64,000 bases of DNA from Notospermus geniculatus (Eukaryota; Nemertea; Pilidiophora; Heteronemertea; Lineidae): the NCBI GenBank assembly GCA_002633025.1, contig NMRB01000245.1, positions 387,337 to 451,336 of the forward strand, given 5' to 3'. Each line of letters opens with the position of its first letter. Position 1 is the stretch's first letter. Positions 1 through 11,427 of this stretch are shown one piece after another. The notes below the pieces were generated by a model. That model had not been told where the DNA came from. It made no database searches and was given only the letters and a program-made list of their open reading frames with translations. The position numbers and the translations under genes were made by a program.

Positions 1-2033
1 GTTTGTGACTGTCAGCAGTGAAATTAAAAATACGATACACTTGTGACGAAAGAAAAAAATTAAGGCACTTATAGGCCTATTCCTTTGTGAGTCTTCCTTT
101 CTTATGTCAATTTTCCGTGACGGTCAGCTTTATAAATTGCTCCGCGGTCTTCACCCCGGCCGTAGTGCCAGATCGAACGAAGGGATAGTCTCCGCGGTGA
201 TAGACTGCAGTGCTCCACATCGATTGACTGTGTCCGTATTGATGCCGTAAACATTGTTTGTGATTGAGAAAGTGATTACGGGGCGACGTCAAATATTTAG
301 TCACTTCACTTGCCATACGTCGGGGATAATCGTGGTGCAGTCAGTAATAGACGACTCCAGCCACAAGACAGCAGGTCGATGCTCCATACAGCTGGTTTTG
401 CATTTGGAAATGACCAGCGTAATTATCCCATCCATATATCAATCATGAAATGGATGATGATGATACGGCGTTTGCCAGCCTTTTAGAGCCAAGTAAACGT
501 TAGTCTTGCCCCATATTATATCCGGTGATCAAACGCGTCTTGTTTTGTCGTCGCATCGCTTGGCGGTTTCACCGAATGGCTGCGTCATCTACGTCTATTC
601 TGTGGGGTCCGTGTGTTGATGAGATGTCTCAATTTTTCCTTCTAAAGTTTAAAATATATGAAAAAGCTTGTGCACCGATGGAAAAGAACCTTTTACTCGA
701 AGGTAATCAACGTGGAAGCTTTCCAATCACGTTGTACTGATGCTGTACAGCGTCGCACATGGTAGTATCTTGATACATTGTGCTTAATTGACAAAAGAAA
801 AAATATAGTCTCCATCTTGATATATAGTGAGTGCGTTAACACCGGGTTGTGTATTCTGTTATGATTCTGTATTCTGCGACGATCAATTCTTGTTGGTATC
901 AGTTTCATCATGCTAAGAACTCTTCAGTCGTTATCAATGACACGAACCTCCAAGGTGAATCTCGGTTGGGTTATTGCGTTCTATCTATATCTATGTGGAC
1001 TAATGAAGTCGCATTGAAGGATGCCTTAATTACATTGCCGTTTTGATCAAATGAGGAGATAATTATCAACGAAGATATGACACTGCATCGTTTTTAAAGG
1101 TGGATAGACCAAAGGGGAGAATCCAGTATCAGAAATTGAAGCTCCCAGGTCTGTGCGTGCCGCCACCAGAGTCAACATGTCACAAAAGGTGCCCGATTGC
1201 AAGCCCAGGGGCTGATCAGATTGTTGATTATCTTTTAATTTCCTCTGAGAAAGAAGCCAAACACAGGCGAGTTTTTTAGAGTCATTTGGTTTGCCGAATT
1301 CGACTGAACCTTGTCGAACAAAATAATGTATGTGGTCACGGATTGTGCAGCAGCATATGACAAGTTGCTTGACTGCTAAAAATCTTCGACGGTATTCTGA
1401 GTTTAGTTGATGTAATTTTGCTTTCGTTTAGTGGCGTTAACGCCCTATTCTAGATTCCCTTGCCTGTTCCTGAACGGAAAGTCCATGACGAAAGAAATTT
1501 GGGTTACAATTGCCTAAGAGCTATTGTTCATTGCAGATTACCTATAGGCCCATTGTTCACCACCTTGTGCGCCTAACAAAAGGGTGAGGATGCGCAAATC
1601 TTATGTTTCGGCAGAGTGCAAAGAAAGGGCGGTTCCCTGTTGAGGTGAAAGCAGATCTTTCAGAGAATGTGACATAAACTGATCCATTTAGCTTGGTCAA
1701 ATAATAATGTCACACCGAGGGAAGATAAATCTGTTGACCTCGTGCACATAAATCCAGCCACGTTGAGACCATTACCATGGATACGATTTATTATTGTTTA
1801 CCAAAGATTTCAACCATGAACTTTCTTTGGTGGTGGTGAACCATGTGATGAAATAAGAAACCTTTGTCTGGAATAATGGACTCAGTGAATGGTCAGCGAA
1901 ACTCTTTGTTAATACTGCTTTGTCGTTTTGCGAATTGTTTGATTCTTGAGAAAGAATGTGAGAATATGAATCAGATATGATATTTGAGCGTGAGTGTGTC
2001 CACTGGTTGGGATTAGTTAGAGATTTCAGGTAA

Positions 2034-2168
2034 TCCAACTTTTTGGTTACTCTTCCTAGATTTATTTAACACGACGTTTCTACCAGTGTTCCCTGGTCGT
2101 CAAGTGTACAACTAGGGAAAACGTCGTGTTAAATACGTAAATCTAGGAAGAGTAACCAAAAAGTTGGA
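2034..2168. mobile_element. Foldback MITE, 135 bp
   Basis: Near-perfect inverted repeat. The left arm starts TCCAACTTTTTGGTTACTCT and its reverse complement closes the element at 2,168. The arms are about 45 bases long and the short loop carries no coding sequence. This is typical of non-autonomous DNA-transposon derivatives. No transposase or clear target-site duplication was seen. Confidence 0.7.
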
Positions 2169-3398
2169 TAGTTATTCGAAACCTTTCTAGAAATGCCATT
2201 CAAGCAGTTCATAAGATAATTCATTGCATAATTCATTCGAGCAGGGAAAGTCCAAGCGGAAATCATGACTCTGAGCTATCGGGCGACACCTAAAATGGTG
2301 AAGTACTGCTCTTAAGCATTCTGAGGTGGGGGAGGGGGCTAAACGGGAGGGGGTCTAAACGGGGAGGGTCTACGAGGAGTAGAAATCTTCAGCCATCTCT
2401 CGAGGGATCCCGAGGCAATAGGTGGCAAGTATAATACCCATCTTTTCTTGTCTTGTCTTTTCTTCACGCACTGGCAGCCCATCACCCGGCTGTCTTTGCA
2501 CTTGTGTAATCTACGATCGATTGGGTGAGAATCGATCTTAAAAACACATCATTTAGTATCAAATGGAGTTTTAATTGACAGGCAATACGTAAAGGGGCGA
2601 AGGACGAATATTAATTATTTGGAAGCTGACAAATTAAGCCATTTTGTGATCGTTACCTGTCCGCAAGGTTGGGGTTCGTATTGTGCACATTGTCCCCCGT
2701 CAAGATGTAACTAGTAAGTAATTACCGGTACGTTGATTTGACAAGATCCGTCTGTCTTATTGATTTGATAAGAAGTCTCCGAGTCTTGAAGGTCCTTCTT
2801 ACGGAATACCTCCCTCCCTGAAAGGTTAACGCTTATAAATTGCAAGAGCTACTGCAACACTGAGATGAGTGTCTATGCACAGCAATCCTCCATCGGTATC
2901 ACATGACAGCAATAATGTTGCATAAAAATGGGGAACTTAAGCCAATTACTAGTATAATAATTGATTCTTTTTCACACACCGAACCCATTTCTGCAACTGT
3001 CCGGCGCTTCCTCCGTCCAGGCGTACCGTACGGTCACGCATGATATGTTCCAATCAAAAGACTAATGATCAAATTGCATCGTACTGATATCACGGATCTA
3101 TGCATAGCCTGACATGAAACCATCATTATGCATAATATTCATCTCACACCACCAAGGTAAGACAAGAGCAACACAGAGCGTGGCATATGCCCCCGCACGT
3201 ATGTTGAGTTGGTTTTCCCTCAACATGTATAGGCGGAATTTAATCAAACTGATGAAAAGAGCGATGTTCCCTAAAATCAAGGGAATCTGATTTCAAGATG
3301 GCGGCTTTGGCAGCCATATTGTAAATTGGAACGCGGCCATTTTCGAAGGGAACCTTCCTCTATAGTCACCACCAACATTTACATACAAAAAATCAATA

Positions 3399-3708
3399 TG
3401 CGAAAACTCCCTATTAGGGAGTTTTCGCATGATAGGGAGGTTTCGAAATCAAACGATAAACGTCGACGTTAACGACAACTTTATTTTTGTACCGAAAATG
3501 CAATGCAAAATCTGGTCAATGTGTAGTATGAAAAATAACGTTGTCGTAAAGTTTTGGTTTATCGTTTGATTTCGAAACCTCCCCATTGATTCCCCCGAAA
3601 CGCCAACGCGACCGTCTATCCTTTTGTTCGGTGCTCTCTTCGTGGCATCGAACAATGGGTTTAGCGTTCGCGTTGGCGTTTCGGAAGCTTTTCGAAAACT
3701 CCCTATTA
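3399..3708. mobile_element. Nested foldback elements (TAGGGAGTTTTCGC family)
   Basis: A short palindrome (3,400-3,428, GCGAAAACTCCC and its complement) is followed by a separate foldback at about 3,433-3,584 with arms GGGAGGTTTCGAAATCAAAC. Next comes a hairpin made of CCCGAAACGCCAACGCG and its complement, ending TTTTCGAAAACTCCCTA at 3,708. The outer and last pieces match the family also present at 38,391 and 51,081. One element appears to have inserted into another. Confidence 0.65.
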
Positions 3709-4247
3709 CCCCCGCGGCATAAACACGGAGAGGATACCTTGCGGTTTCAGTAGAAGTGCAATCATCAGGTTCACTCTCAGTCCAATATTTAGAATCGTTG
3801 AGACGGTTCGGAATCGTGCTGTCAATCAATTAGGCAGGTGGACGACGTGCCAGTTGACACACGGACTTATTTTGCTGATCTTCTATACAGCAGAAGTACA
3901 CAATGTCAAGGAAAGACCGCCTGCTCCCCAAAGAAAGTTGGCCGCTTCTATTTTACAGTCTTGCCGTCTTTTATCTTTTCGGTCGCTGCTCACCCACTTA
4001 TTCCTCGCAAAGATATACATGTACTTATAGCATGCCCGATAACTGTTCTTAGTGACATCGTCACACCGATGTGAAGTTGTCAGGAGGGAATGGCTTTAAA
4101 GACAGCCCCATAACAACGCATCTCTCGAGTGTAAAGAGACCCGTGACATGACCAGTCATTGCACATGGGGCGTGTGGGGAGTTACCGGAAGGCTAACGGC
4201 CATGTCTTAACTGCAGTGAAATTGATTTTAAGAGAACATCTACTCAC

Positions 4248-4392
4248 CTGACTGCATTGTGAATATGATAAAAGCGCTGGTAAGAATCCAAGTGGCGTCA
4301 TCGTGAGAGACTATCCGCTCGTTTTTACCACGATTTGCCGTTGTTAATGTTACGATGTCCTCACCGACGGTAGTGGTCAAATTTGAAGCCAT
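4248..4392 (-). CDS. First exon of a second AMT-type ammonium transporter
   Basis: Reading leftwards from ATG at 4,392, the exon encodes 48 residues ending DDATWILTSAFIIFTMQS, followed by a GTGAGT donor at 4,247. This is the start of the first membrane helix of AMT/Amt proteins. It is nearly identical to the matching part of the complete AMT gene 5 kb to the right (DDAIWILTSTFIIFTMQSG), and the intron sits at the same place and phase. The N-terminal 30 residues differ. The remaining exons are not in the window. It may be a full paralog continuing beyond the left edge, or a solitary exon left by a partial tandem duplication. Confidence 0.82.
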
Positions 4393-5537
4393 TCTGTCTT
4401 TCGCTATCGCCGTGAGTCAGGTGGATGTCGTCAGAGATGACTGCACACTGAACGCCGGTGGTCAATACATCGCCGTGACAAAATTATAACCACGTGGGGA
4501 TGAGGGAAAGGTTACTCGGCATACATGCCAGAAATGTAGTTTCTATATTCAAACATGGTGGAAAGCATCTACGAGTAGTAAGAGATTCTTCTTCAATTAC
4601 GTCGGAAATAGTCGATAGTGAATCGAAAGAATGGTCCCCAGAGACGTTCCCATTTCGAATTGAACGTAAAGGGACCGAGGATAGCCAGCTTTGTTACCCA
4701 TCACTTCAAAATACATTGAAAACATCTAGGTGTATGGGTCTGATGTTGTTACGACGATTCAGGGTGATGCATTTTACGTTATTTTTTATCATTAGTACTT
4801 TAGGTGCATTTAGCGATTGATGCTTTAATGGCAGCTCGATTTCCTGCGACGGTATTGCAGCCTGGTACGCGGTTTTTTTCACCCAGTATCGGTGTAATGA
4901 CTTGACAGCTGCCAGTCAGATTGTTTGGAGAGTGTAATTGGAGTTTGGCTTTCTTCAAGAATTGAACGCTTTCATGCATGCTATTTGACTAAACTACGGG
5001 AATGTTTTCGACCCGAATAACGCACTGCAGGCAATTGCTATTCGACGAATTTATCATTTTCTTTTTCATTTTCAGTTCAAGTTTGATTTGCGATGAATTG
5101 ATCGTTAGCGCCTTCATTACTTTATTATAGATCCGCCTCCAAATATCGTAGCACTATCACTACAAATGGTGTTTGGACATCAAAGAAAGGCTTACGCATG
5201 GTTGAAAGGGGAATTGACTTTTCAGAGTTGGCATGATATTGAAAAGCGAGTAACTGCCGGCAAGCGAATCTGGGTATCCTCTTTTATCTGTCAACAGTAT
5301 TGTAGCTGACATCACTGTAGTCTATATTGGGAATGAGAAGAGATATTGCCTTGGTTTTTGTGCGGGGACTTTTTATATTGTTCCATCTTGGATAGTGTTC
5401 CAGGTTATTCTCTTGTCAAGGCGAAGCAATTGCGAAATTACAGCTTTCCAGTCAGCCAGTTGCAGGGGACAACTTTCTGACGTCATGTGTCAGAAAATGA
5501 GAACCAGGCCTAAAGCAGTATAATGTACACTCAAGAT
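4393..5537. other. Intergenic stretch between two AMT genes
   Basis: It lies between the upstream end of the second AMT gene and the 3' end of the complete AMT gene. A plus-strand open frame at 4,494-4,820 matches nothing I recognise and has no splice or composition support. Nothing else is visible except ordinary AT-rich sequence. Confidence 0.4.
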
Positions 5538-5543
5538 TTTATT
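5538..5543 (-). terminator. Candidate polyadenylation signal of AMT
   Basis: AATAAA on the minus strand about 260 bases downstream of the AMT stop codon. Position and hexamer fit a cleavage/polyadenylation signal. There is no transcript evidence in the sequence. Confidence 0.35.
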
Positions 5544-5718
5544 GTTAAAAACGGGGTACAACGATTTCTTCCATCCGTGAATTTTGCTCTTGAAGTATAT
5601 ATACGAAGTGGCTATTTATCAAGCCCGGCTCGCTGAACAGTACGCAAAATTGGGCCTAAACGTCGAGCTGGCCCTATTTCCGGAACCAGGTGACAAATAC
5701 TCTACCATTGTCTTCAGT

Positions 5719-5790
5719 GTGTTGATTGGCACATTGCAAAGATGTTGGGCTTACACCCCTGAGGTCGAGGGTTCGATTCCCGTGTGGTCA
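5719..5790 (+). repeat. tRNA-like relic with B-box
   Basis: The end of this stretch reads like a tRNA T-arm and 3' acceptor (GAGGGTTCGATTCCC then GTGTGGTCA), including a good RNA polymerase III B-box. No matching 5' acceptor strand or clean cloverleaf could be found upstream. It is most likely a tRNA-derived SINE remnant or tRNA pseudogene. It lies inside the probable AMT 3' untranslated region. Confidence 0.35.
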
Positions 5791-5803
5791 TAATGTTTTT
5801 TCA

Positions 5804-8800
5804 TTATTTTTCTTTTTTTGTTTTCCTTTTCTTAGAAATTTTGTTCACTTTTCCAAATTTCNGGATATCACCTAAAATGATTCGCTTGTAGAAGCGTTGG
5901 TATTGTTCAAGGAGTCTTGATGTTTCGTCTTCATATCTGTAATCGGAACCGTGGTTGAAGTTGTGTTCCACGATGTCAGAACCCAGCATTTCTTCCTCCT
6001 CGCTGATCCTCAGACCAATGGTCGTGTTGATAAGGGTCAAAATGGCGACCGAAGTAATCACAGTCCATATAATAATAGTGAGAACGCAAAGGACTTGAAC
6101 ACAAAGAAGGTAGTATTGGCCACCCTGAAAAAAGAAAATGACGATAAATTTAGACCATGTTATTCAGACATTATCCATATCTTTTGTCGATTTCGTCAAC
6201 TTGGAACTACGCATACTATACTAATGACTTTGTGATTGTCTGGTCATTCTTATCAATGTATGTGCACTTAAAGCGAATCGACAGTGGATTTTGTTTACAT
6301 TTGGCTGGTGTTTGTAAACACAAAATTATGCCAATCAAAATGCAAGAAAATTTCTTTGTTGACATTCTGGAGAAGTTTGTTTACATTTTTTCCTGAAAAT
6401 TCGTCCCCTTTCAAATTCTATTTCTAAATCAAATTTTTTCGCTTTCGATTCGCTTTAAAACAAATGGTTTATACGTGATTCCGTGTCATTTGCTGTCAAG
6501 CCAGAGAATGTCGATTACGATTGCTGATTACGAACACTTACGTAAAATACACCATATAAAGTTGTTGTGCCTCCGATGGTATCGGGTCGCCCGAAGAAGC
6601 CAATGCAAACCAGGCTCCACACGCCGCACATCATGTGCACGGGAATACATCCTGTGGTTGGAATGGAAGATATTCCAGTTGACAAAATGTTACAGGGTGA
6701 CCAGCAGGCATGGGGATTATCTGAAAAGCTCATCCCAACGATCTGGAGGCTGATCAGCATAAGTCGTGATTTTTTAGGCCTAGTTCCCGGGGGCCTAGTC
6801 TTCCAATCGCAGTTTTTCTTAATGATTATTGGTCTCCTGCCCGGTGGTTTCAACGGGCAGGAAACCAATGATGATTCTTACTTACCGACTGGTAAAGTAT
6901 ATGAAGTCAATTTCCAGAATATTTAGCAAATTTTCGACCCCAACCGGGGTCTTCAGGCTGGAACTTTACAATCTGAAACTCTAGAAAAGACTTACCGACT
7001 GGATCATCAATTCTGAGGTCTTCGAGAAGTCTCACACCAAAGAATACGATGACGGCACCGATGCAGCCAATTATGAAACCCTCCCAGGGATGGGCGTAGG
7101 CACAGTAACCTGTAAAGGAAAAGCTTTAATTCCATCACATTTGACGTGTTTACATGTATTATGCCCACATGTATTTTCTTTGAGGCCCCCATCTTGTCCG
7201 TAGATCAGGGTACTGATGCGTGGCGTCACTGATGACGACGATGAAAAGGAAGTCGGTGATAAAAACATGAGTTGGTCGGTCATATTCGACACTTGGGTGG
7301 GGTTAGAGCAGCTGACTGCTTCTGCAGCAGTCAGTAGCAGTTGTGAACCTCGGCAACGGCCACTTATATCTATAAGTTTAATGATCGCTGCGTGATTCCG
7401 TGATTGCTGGTGCAGATTGCATTGTAAGCAATGGCGTACCTGTGATCGATACAAGCGAACCTAGGATACTGTTGATCAAGTCCGATATATTGAATTTCCT
7501 TCTCTTAAAGATGTAACTGTAAACATCAAAGCAAGACATGCAAAATGGTGATAAATAAAACGGAAAGTGTCATTGCACAGGGAGCGTGAAGGACGCTTGA
7601 TTGAAGAGTGTTAAGAATATACTTCACGGCTGTTGGAAGAATGCCGCATGATTTATGACTTGCAAAGGTACTGTATTTTGATTAAGAAAACGTCAGGAAG
7701 ACATTTCGAGGTCTGGTCGTGCCAAGTGGGAAAGCGCTGTCAGAACTGTATGGACAAGAAGTATAGTAAACGATGTATTGAGGGATCTTGATTGCAAGTA
7801 CCGGTAAAGCATTTACTTCAACATCTTCATTCATCGTCTGGCATCGAAAATCGTTTCATGCTATGTCGTGTTCCTACCTGAGCCCCATGCCGACCATGCC
7901 TCCTCCAACTGATGAACTAATGGTCGCAACGGCAGACCTAGCAGCAAGGATCCATTTAAAGCCGGTGATGCCGAATGTACTACCGCAGTTGAACCCCAGC
8001 CATCCCCACCTGAACGAGCAAGATATTATTTAAGAGAATTTCCTTAGTGGCGACCATAACTCATGGCATAGTCTAAGAAAAGCTTCGATTGATGGGACGA
8101 CATAACATGCTCCAATATCTTTGGTACAGCCATGACAGCACTGACCAACTTCATTGAAGGAAACAACATTCTTGAAGGAGAGCAGATGGCCACAATCAAA
8201 GTGAAAAATACATTGCTTTAGTTACCACAACATGAACATTCCAAGCATGGCGTTTGTTGGCGAACTCATCCGAGATTTTTGCTCTGACTTCGTGAAACGC
8301 TTCATCCGTGGTTTTAACATCAATGTGGCAACGAGGCCGGTAGTTCCACCGAGAAGATGCACAGGTCCTGCCCCTGCGACGTCAATCACGTTCAGCTGCT
8401 GGAGTGGTCAAGCCGAGAAATATGAATAGAAAACAAAATGTTCTGTTATCAGTGGTGTCAAGAGAAGATGAATGCAAGAGGAATCAAACGTGATCTACGA
8501 GGCGTGACGGATGACATCTTGGAGTCGGTATAAGGGCTACCGGAATGGAAGTCGGTTGTGAAACGTTCAAAGACTCTGCTATTAGCACTGTTCGCCTACC
8601 TTGAGGAATCCCACATCACTCCAAACCCAATGGGCAGGGAACACGAATATCAGAGTATTGAAGCAGGAAAAAGCGATGTAGGCCAATAATTTGGTTCTCT
8701 CTGCCATGGCACCTACATCGGTAAAAAAATACATGAAGTAGATTTGCTAACGCCATTCATTCTGCTTGTAAGTGTAGGACTCGGCTCTGATGAAGACAAG

Positions 8801-9713
8801 GACGCCAGATGGTGATAATTTCGACATAAGCATCTTTCGGGCCAAGCTTCACTTTTAACCTCAGAATACTTTCTAAGAATTCCTACCTCATGACTCACCC
8901 GAAACAATGGTTGCCGCTGTAGTCGAAAAAGATGATTGAAAGAAATACTTGGCTAAATTATCACCCTCGCTTTTCACGTCTTGATGAATGAGAAAGTAAT
9001 CGCCTAGCCCACAGAACCAATTCGTGCCTTCTGCTTGGCCGAAGAGAAACGCGTAGCCGAATGCCCAGAACGTAACACCTCCGAAGATGACGTCCACCAT
9101 GTTCTTCACCATGATGTTTACCTCATTTTTGCTGGACACCGTACCACATTCCAACAGGCCAAAACCTGGAGACGAGCACAAGCGTTTGAAAGGTATCGGA
9201 GTAATGGTGGGAACTAGTATGAAGGAAACAATCTATTCTTAATTCCTCTCCTTGTTTCTTTGGTGTGATGTAAATTGACATCAGTTCACGGTACAGTGCG
9301 GACGGTGTTCGGTTTTTCAGATTTGTAAAATATCAAAAAGTGGGCCTATCATAAATTTGAAGGTACATGTAGAACAGGAATACTCTGAGAAAACCGTGTG
9401 ACGGTTTTGTAACATACGTACGCCAAAATTTAACGCATATACATGTAGGCCTATACTGATGGCTGACGGAGCTTAGAATTCTCCACAGTGATCGGCCACT
9501 AACACTCGTTAATGCCGGGAACCTTTTCTTTTCGCATCACTTACCTGACTGCATGGTGAATATGATAAAAGTGCTCGTCAAGATCCATATTGCGTCATCA
9601 GAGCTCAATTTACTAGAGGATATCGTTCCACGAAGGCCAACGGAGGGAATCTCGCTGGTTACGACGAGGGTTGTGTTAGGTTGTTCGTTGATATTCAATA
9701 CTTCTTCAGTCAT
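5804..9713 (-). CDS. AMT: Ammonium transporter, AMT/Amt family (complete, 9 exons)
   Basis: Exons: 9713-9545, 9165-8899, 8712-8600, 8398-8226, 8009-7878, 7501-7440, 7109-6996, 6651-6542 and 6124-5804. All joins keep phase and use GT-AG borders, giving 486 residues, the usual AMT length. The protein is expected to be an eleven-helix plasma-membrane ammonium/ammonia transporter. Family hallmarks seen: FTMQSGFGLLECG in helix 1, NEVNIMVKNMVDVIFGG, the GQAEGTNWF loop, the STTAATIVSGAMAER pore region with its Phe, AHWVWS, and the pore twin histidines at about His197 (GPVHLLGG) and His349 (CIPVHMMCG). The C-tail GLRISEEEEMLGSDIVEH is the regulatory tail. The start is the first ATG before TEEVLNINEQ. 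A single N at 5,862 falls in the last exon after residues LGDI, so the final 17 or so residues (lysine-rich) are uncertain and may be a join artefact. The family is known in plants, microbes and invertebrates and lost in vertebrates. Confidence 0.94.
6935..6952. repeat. GACCCCAACCGGGGTC palindromic motif
   Basis: A short palindrome in the AMT intron, followed by TTCAGGCTGG. The same core recurs at about 33,302 inside a MITE, and in degenerate form at 30,387-30,475 and 34,094-34,190. It probably marks fragments of one dispersed element. Confidence 0.5.
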
Positions 9714-10401
9714 TTTTATACTGGAAAAATGCAATCGCCGTTTCTTACTTTTGTGTCAAATATCCATTCTTTATACTGGGTACGCTGACGTCTGAATATA
9801 TAGGCCTATATTGAAAACAATGTCCCGAAACTGTTGTAATGCTCCAACGTTCATAGACAATGCATTTGAGAAACAAAAAAGGAGAGAGAGAGAGAGAGAG
9901 TAACCAAGGCCAATTCATACTTCTTCACTGAACAGTTGCAGTACGGAAAATACTTTGTGTGGAACCAGCATGGCGAAGTATGGATTGACCCTTACTGAAC
10001 TGCTTGAGAAAAGGAGGAATAAAGATAACGCACTTACCCCACGTTACACATGTATGATCGCCGTTCTTTATGAGATGAGCCATGATACAGAGAACGCAAT
10101 CAACTGATGAAATACGACCGCGCACCTTGATGGTCGATTAACGGACTTAGCGAATATTGACGAGCGATTCTCTCGGCGCGTGGACTAAACATAGCGACAC
10201 GTGTTATTGGCAGGGAGGAGTGCATCTGTCCTTATTGATTGATAGTGAAAATAAAAGAAAATGCCACGAGATGGTACATGTATTCATGACGAAAGACCAT
10301 TAGGCCTAGATGCTGGAGTAAGCCATGACGTATGTATTTCGAACAATATCCGAACAGTTTTAGATATTTTTCTGAGACACGCTCTTCCATGGACCGAAAT
10401 A
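9714..10401. other. Intergenic stretch upstream of AMT
   Basis: Contains a short GA dinucleotide repeat at about 9,881-9,900. The stretch immediately upstream of the AMT start codon must include its promoter and 5' untranslated region, but no TATA-like or initiator element stands out. No coding signal. Confidence 0.4.
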
Positions 10402-11108
10402 GGGTAGTCTGTAGTTTCCGGAAAGCTGGAATGCTGGAAAGTATGTTGGAAAGCTGGAAAGTGTGGGGAATTCCAAAGGTTCAGTATAAAATCTGGAATA
10501 TCCCGATGGAACGTTCTTGGTGGTGCTTGAAGTTACTGAAAACGCAGCATTGAAGTTTTATTGAAGGCCTACCCAACGATGATATCAGGTTAATGTGTGT
10601 GACCCAAACTGACAACCTGCAACACAGAATAGGAAGGAGGTACACAGCGTTTTTGGTTCGCCCCACTTGTAGTAGGCCTACACAGCAAGATGAAACCATC
10701 TGACCTCTGCAATTGAGATTATCTGTGTGTGACCTGCATAAAGCTACGTCTTCACCTTAGAAACCCGTTATTTATGCAAATACACACTCAGTGGAAGAAA
10801 GCCTGCAGGCTTCATATCCTGTTTCCCTGTCTGATCTCACCTTGTTCAACTGGGTGTCTATAAAATGAGAACTGAGCAAATGGCACTTGGCCCAGAAAGG
10901 CACTCTTTCGGTTTTATCGAGTATCGGGCAGATGGGGGTTGGGATTTGGGGTTTGGTTGAAAGTGAGTGATCACCAGCTTTATATACAGCACAAAAAAAT
11001 GACAAAAAGTGATTATTTAATGGATTTAATAAACTTTCCATACTTTCCGGTACTTTCCATATTTCCAGGTTTCCAGCTTTCCAGCATTCCGGAAACTACA
11101 GACTACCC
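10402..11108. mobile_element. Foldback element about 707 bp with CTGGAAAG-rich arms
   Basis: The left arm GGGTAGTCTGTAGTTTCCGG at 10,402 is complemented by CCGGAAACTACAGACTACCC ending at 11,108. Inside both arms the word CTGGAAAG (or its complement CTTTCCAG) is repeated several times. The interior shows no transposase. It sits between the AMT and pantothenate-kinase genes. Confidence 0.6.
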
Positions 11109-11266
11109 CGAAATAGAGCTCCATTTTTCTGTCTATAAATGTCATCTATAAATGAGCAGGTATTCGTATTGAACAGGTGAGGATTTTAAGAACTATGGTC
11201 ACCGACAATCACTCTGTTAAACTCAAAGAATCGACCAATGTAAAGTCGAATTCCCCAAGGGGTCAT

Positions 11267-11405
11267 CCTGAGAACATCAGGGGTTCTTAGCACTCGCTCT
11301 CTTCGTCGCCGCACAAACCTTGTGGTGTCGCCCCCCAGGGATAAGAGGCACAAATATTCTGACCACACTCTCCGGCGGTGACGAAGAACCCCTGATGTTC
11401 TCAGG
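11267..11405. mobile_element. Foldback element 139 bp
   Basis: Arms CCTGAGAACATCAGGGGTTC and its complement GAACCCCTGATGTTCTCAGG enclose a short loop. The element lies just downstream of the pantothenate-kinase stop codon and probably falls in its 3' untranslated region. Confidence 0.6.
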
Positions 11406-11427
11406 ATTCAAGAAGTCGTCTCTGCTT

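Larger units (their letters stand above)
1..4247. other. Non-coding flank, probably intron of second AMT gene
   Basis: No convincing exon was found on either strand. Because the first exon of an AMT-like gene at 4,392-4,248 is transcribed leftwards, this stretch is probably its first intron (inference). It holds a foldback element at 2,034-2,168 and a nested foldback cluster at 3,399-3,708. The rest is unique-looking AT-rich sequence. The AMT second exon, recognisable by its NEVNIMVKN-type motif, was searched for by eye and not seen. Confidence 0.5.

Noticed and set aside
107-316. Minus-strand open frame at the left edge, containing HRGDYPFVRSGTTAG
   Set aside because: It looked protein-like, but no family was recognised and it lies where an AMT intron is expected; not enough to call a gene.
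4494-4820. 108-codon plus-strand open frame
   Set aside because: No recognisable motif, no splice signals, opposite strand to all real genes; probably chance.
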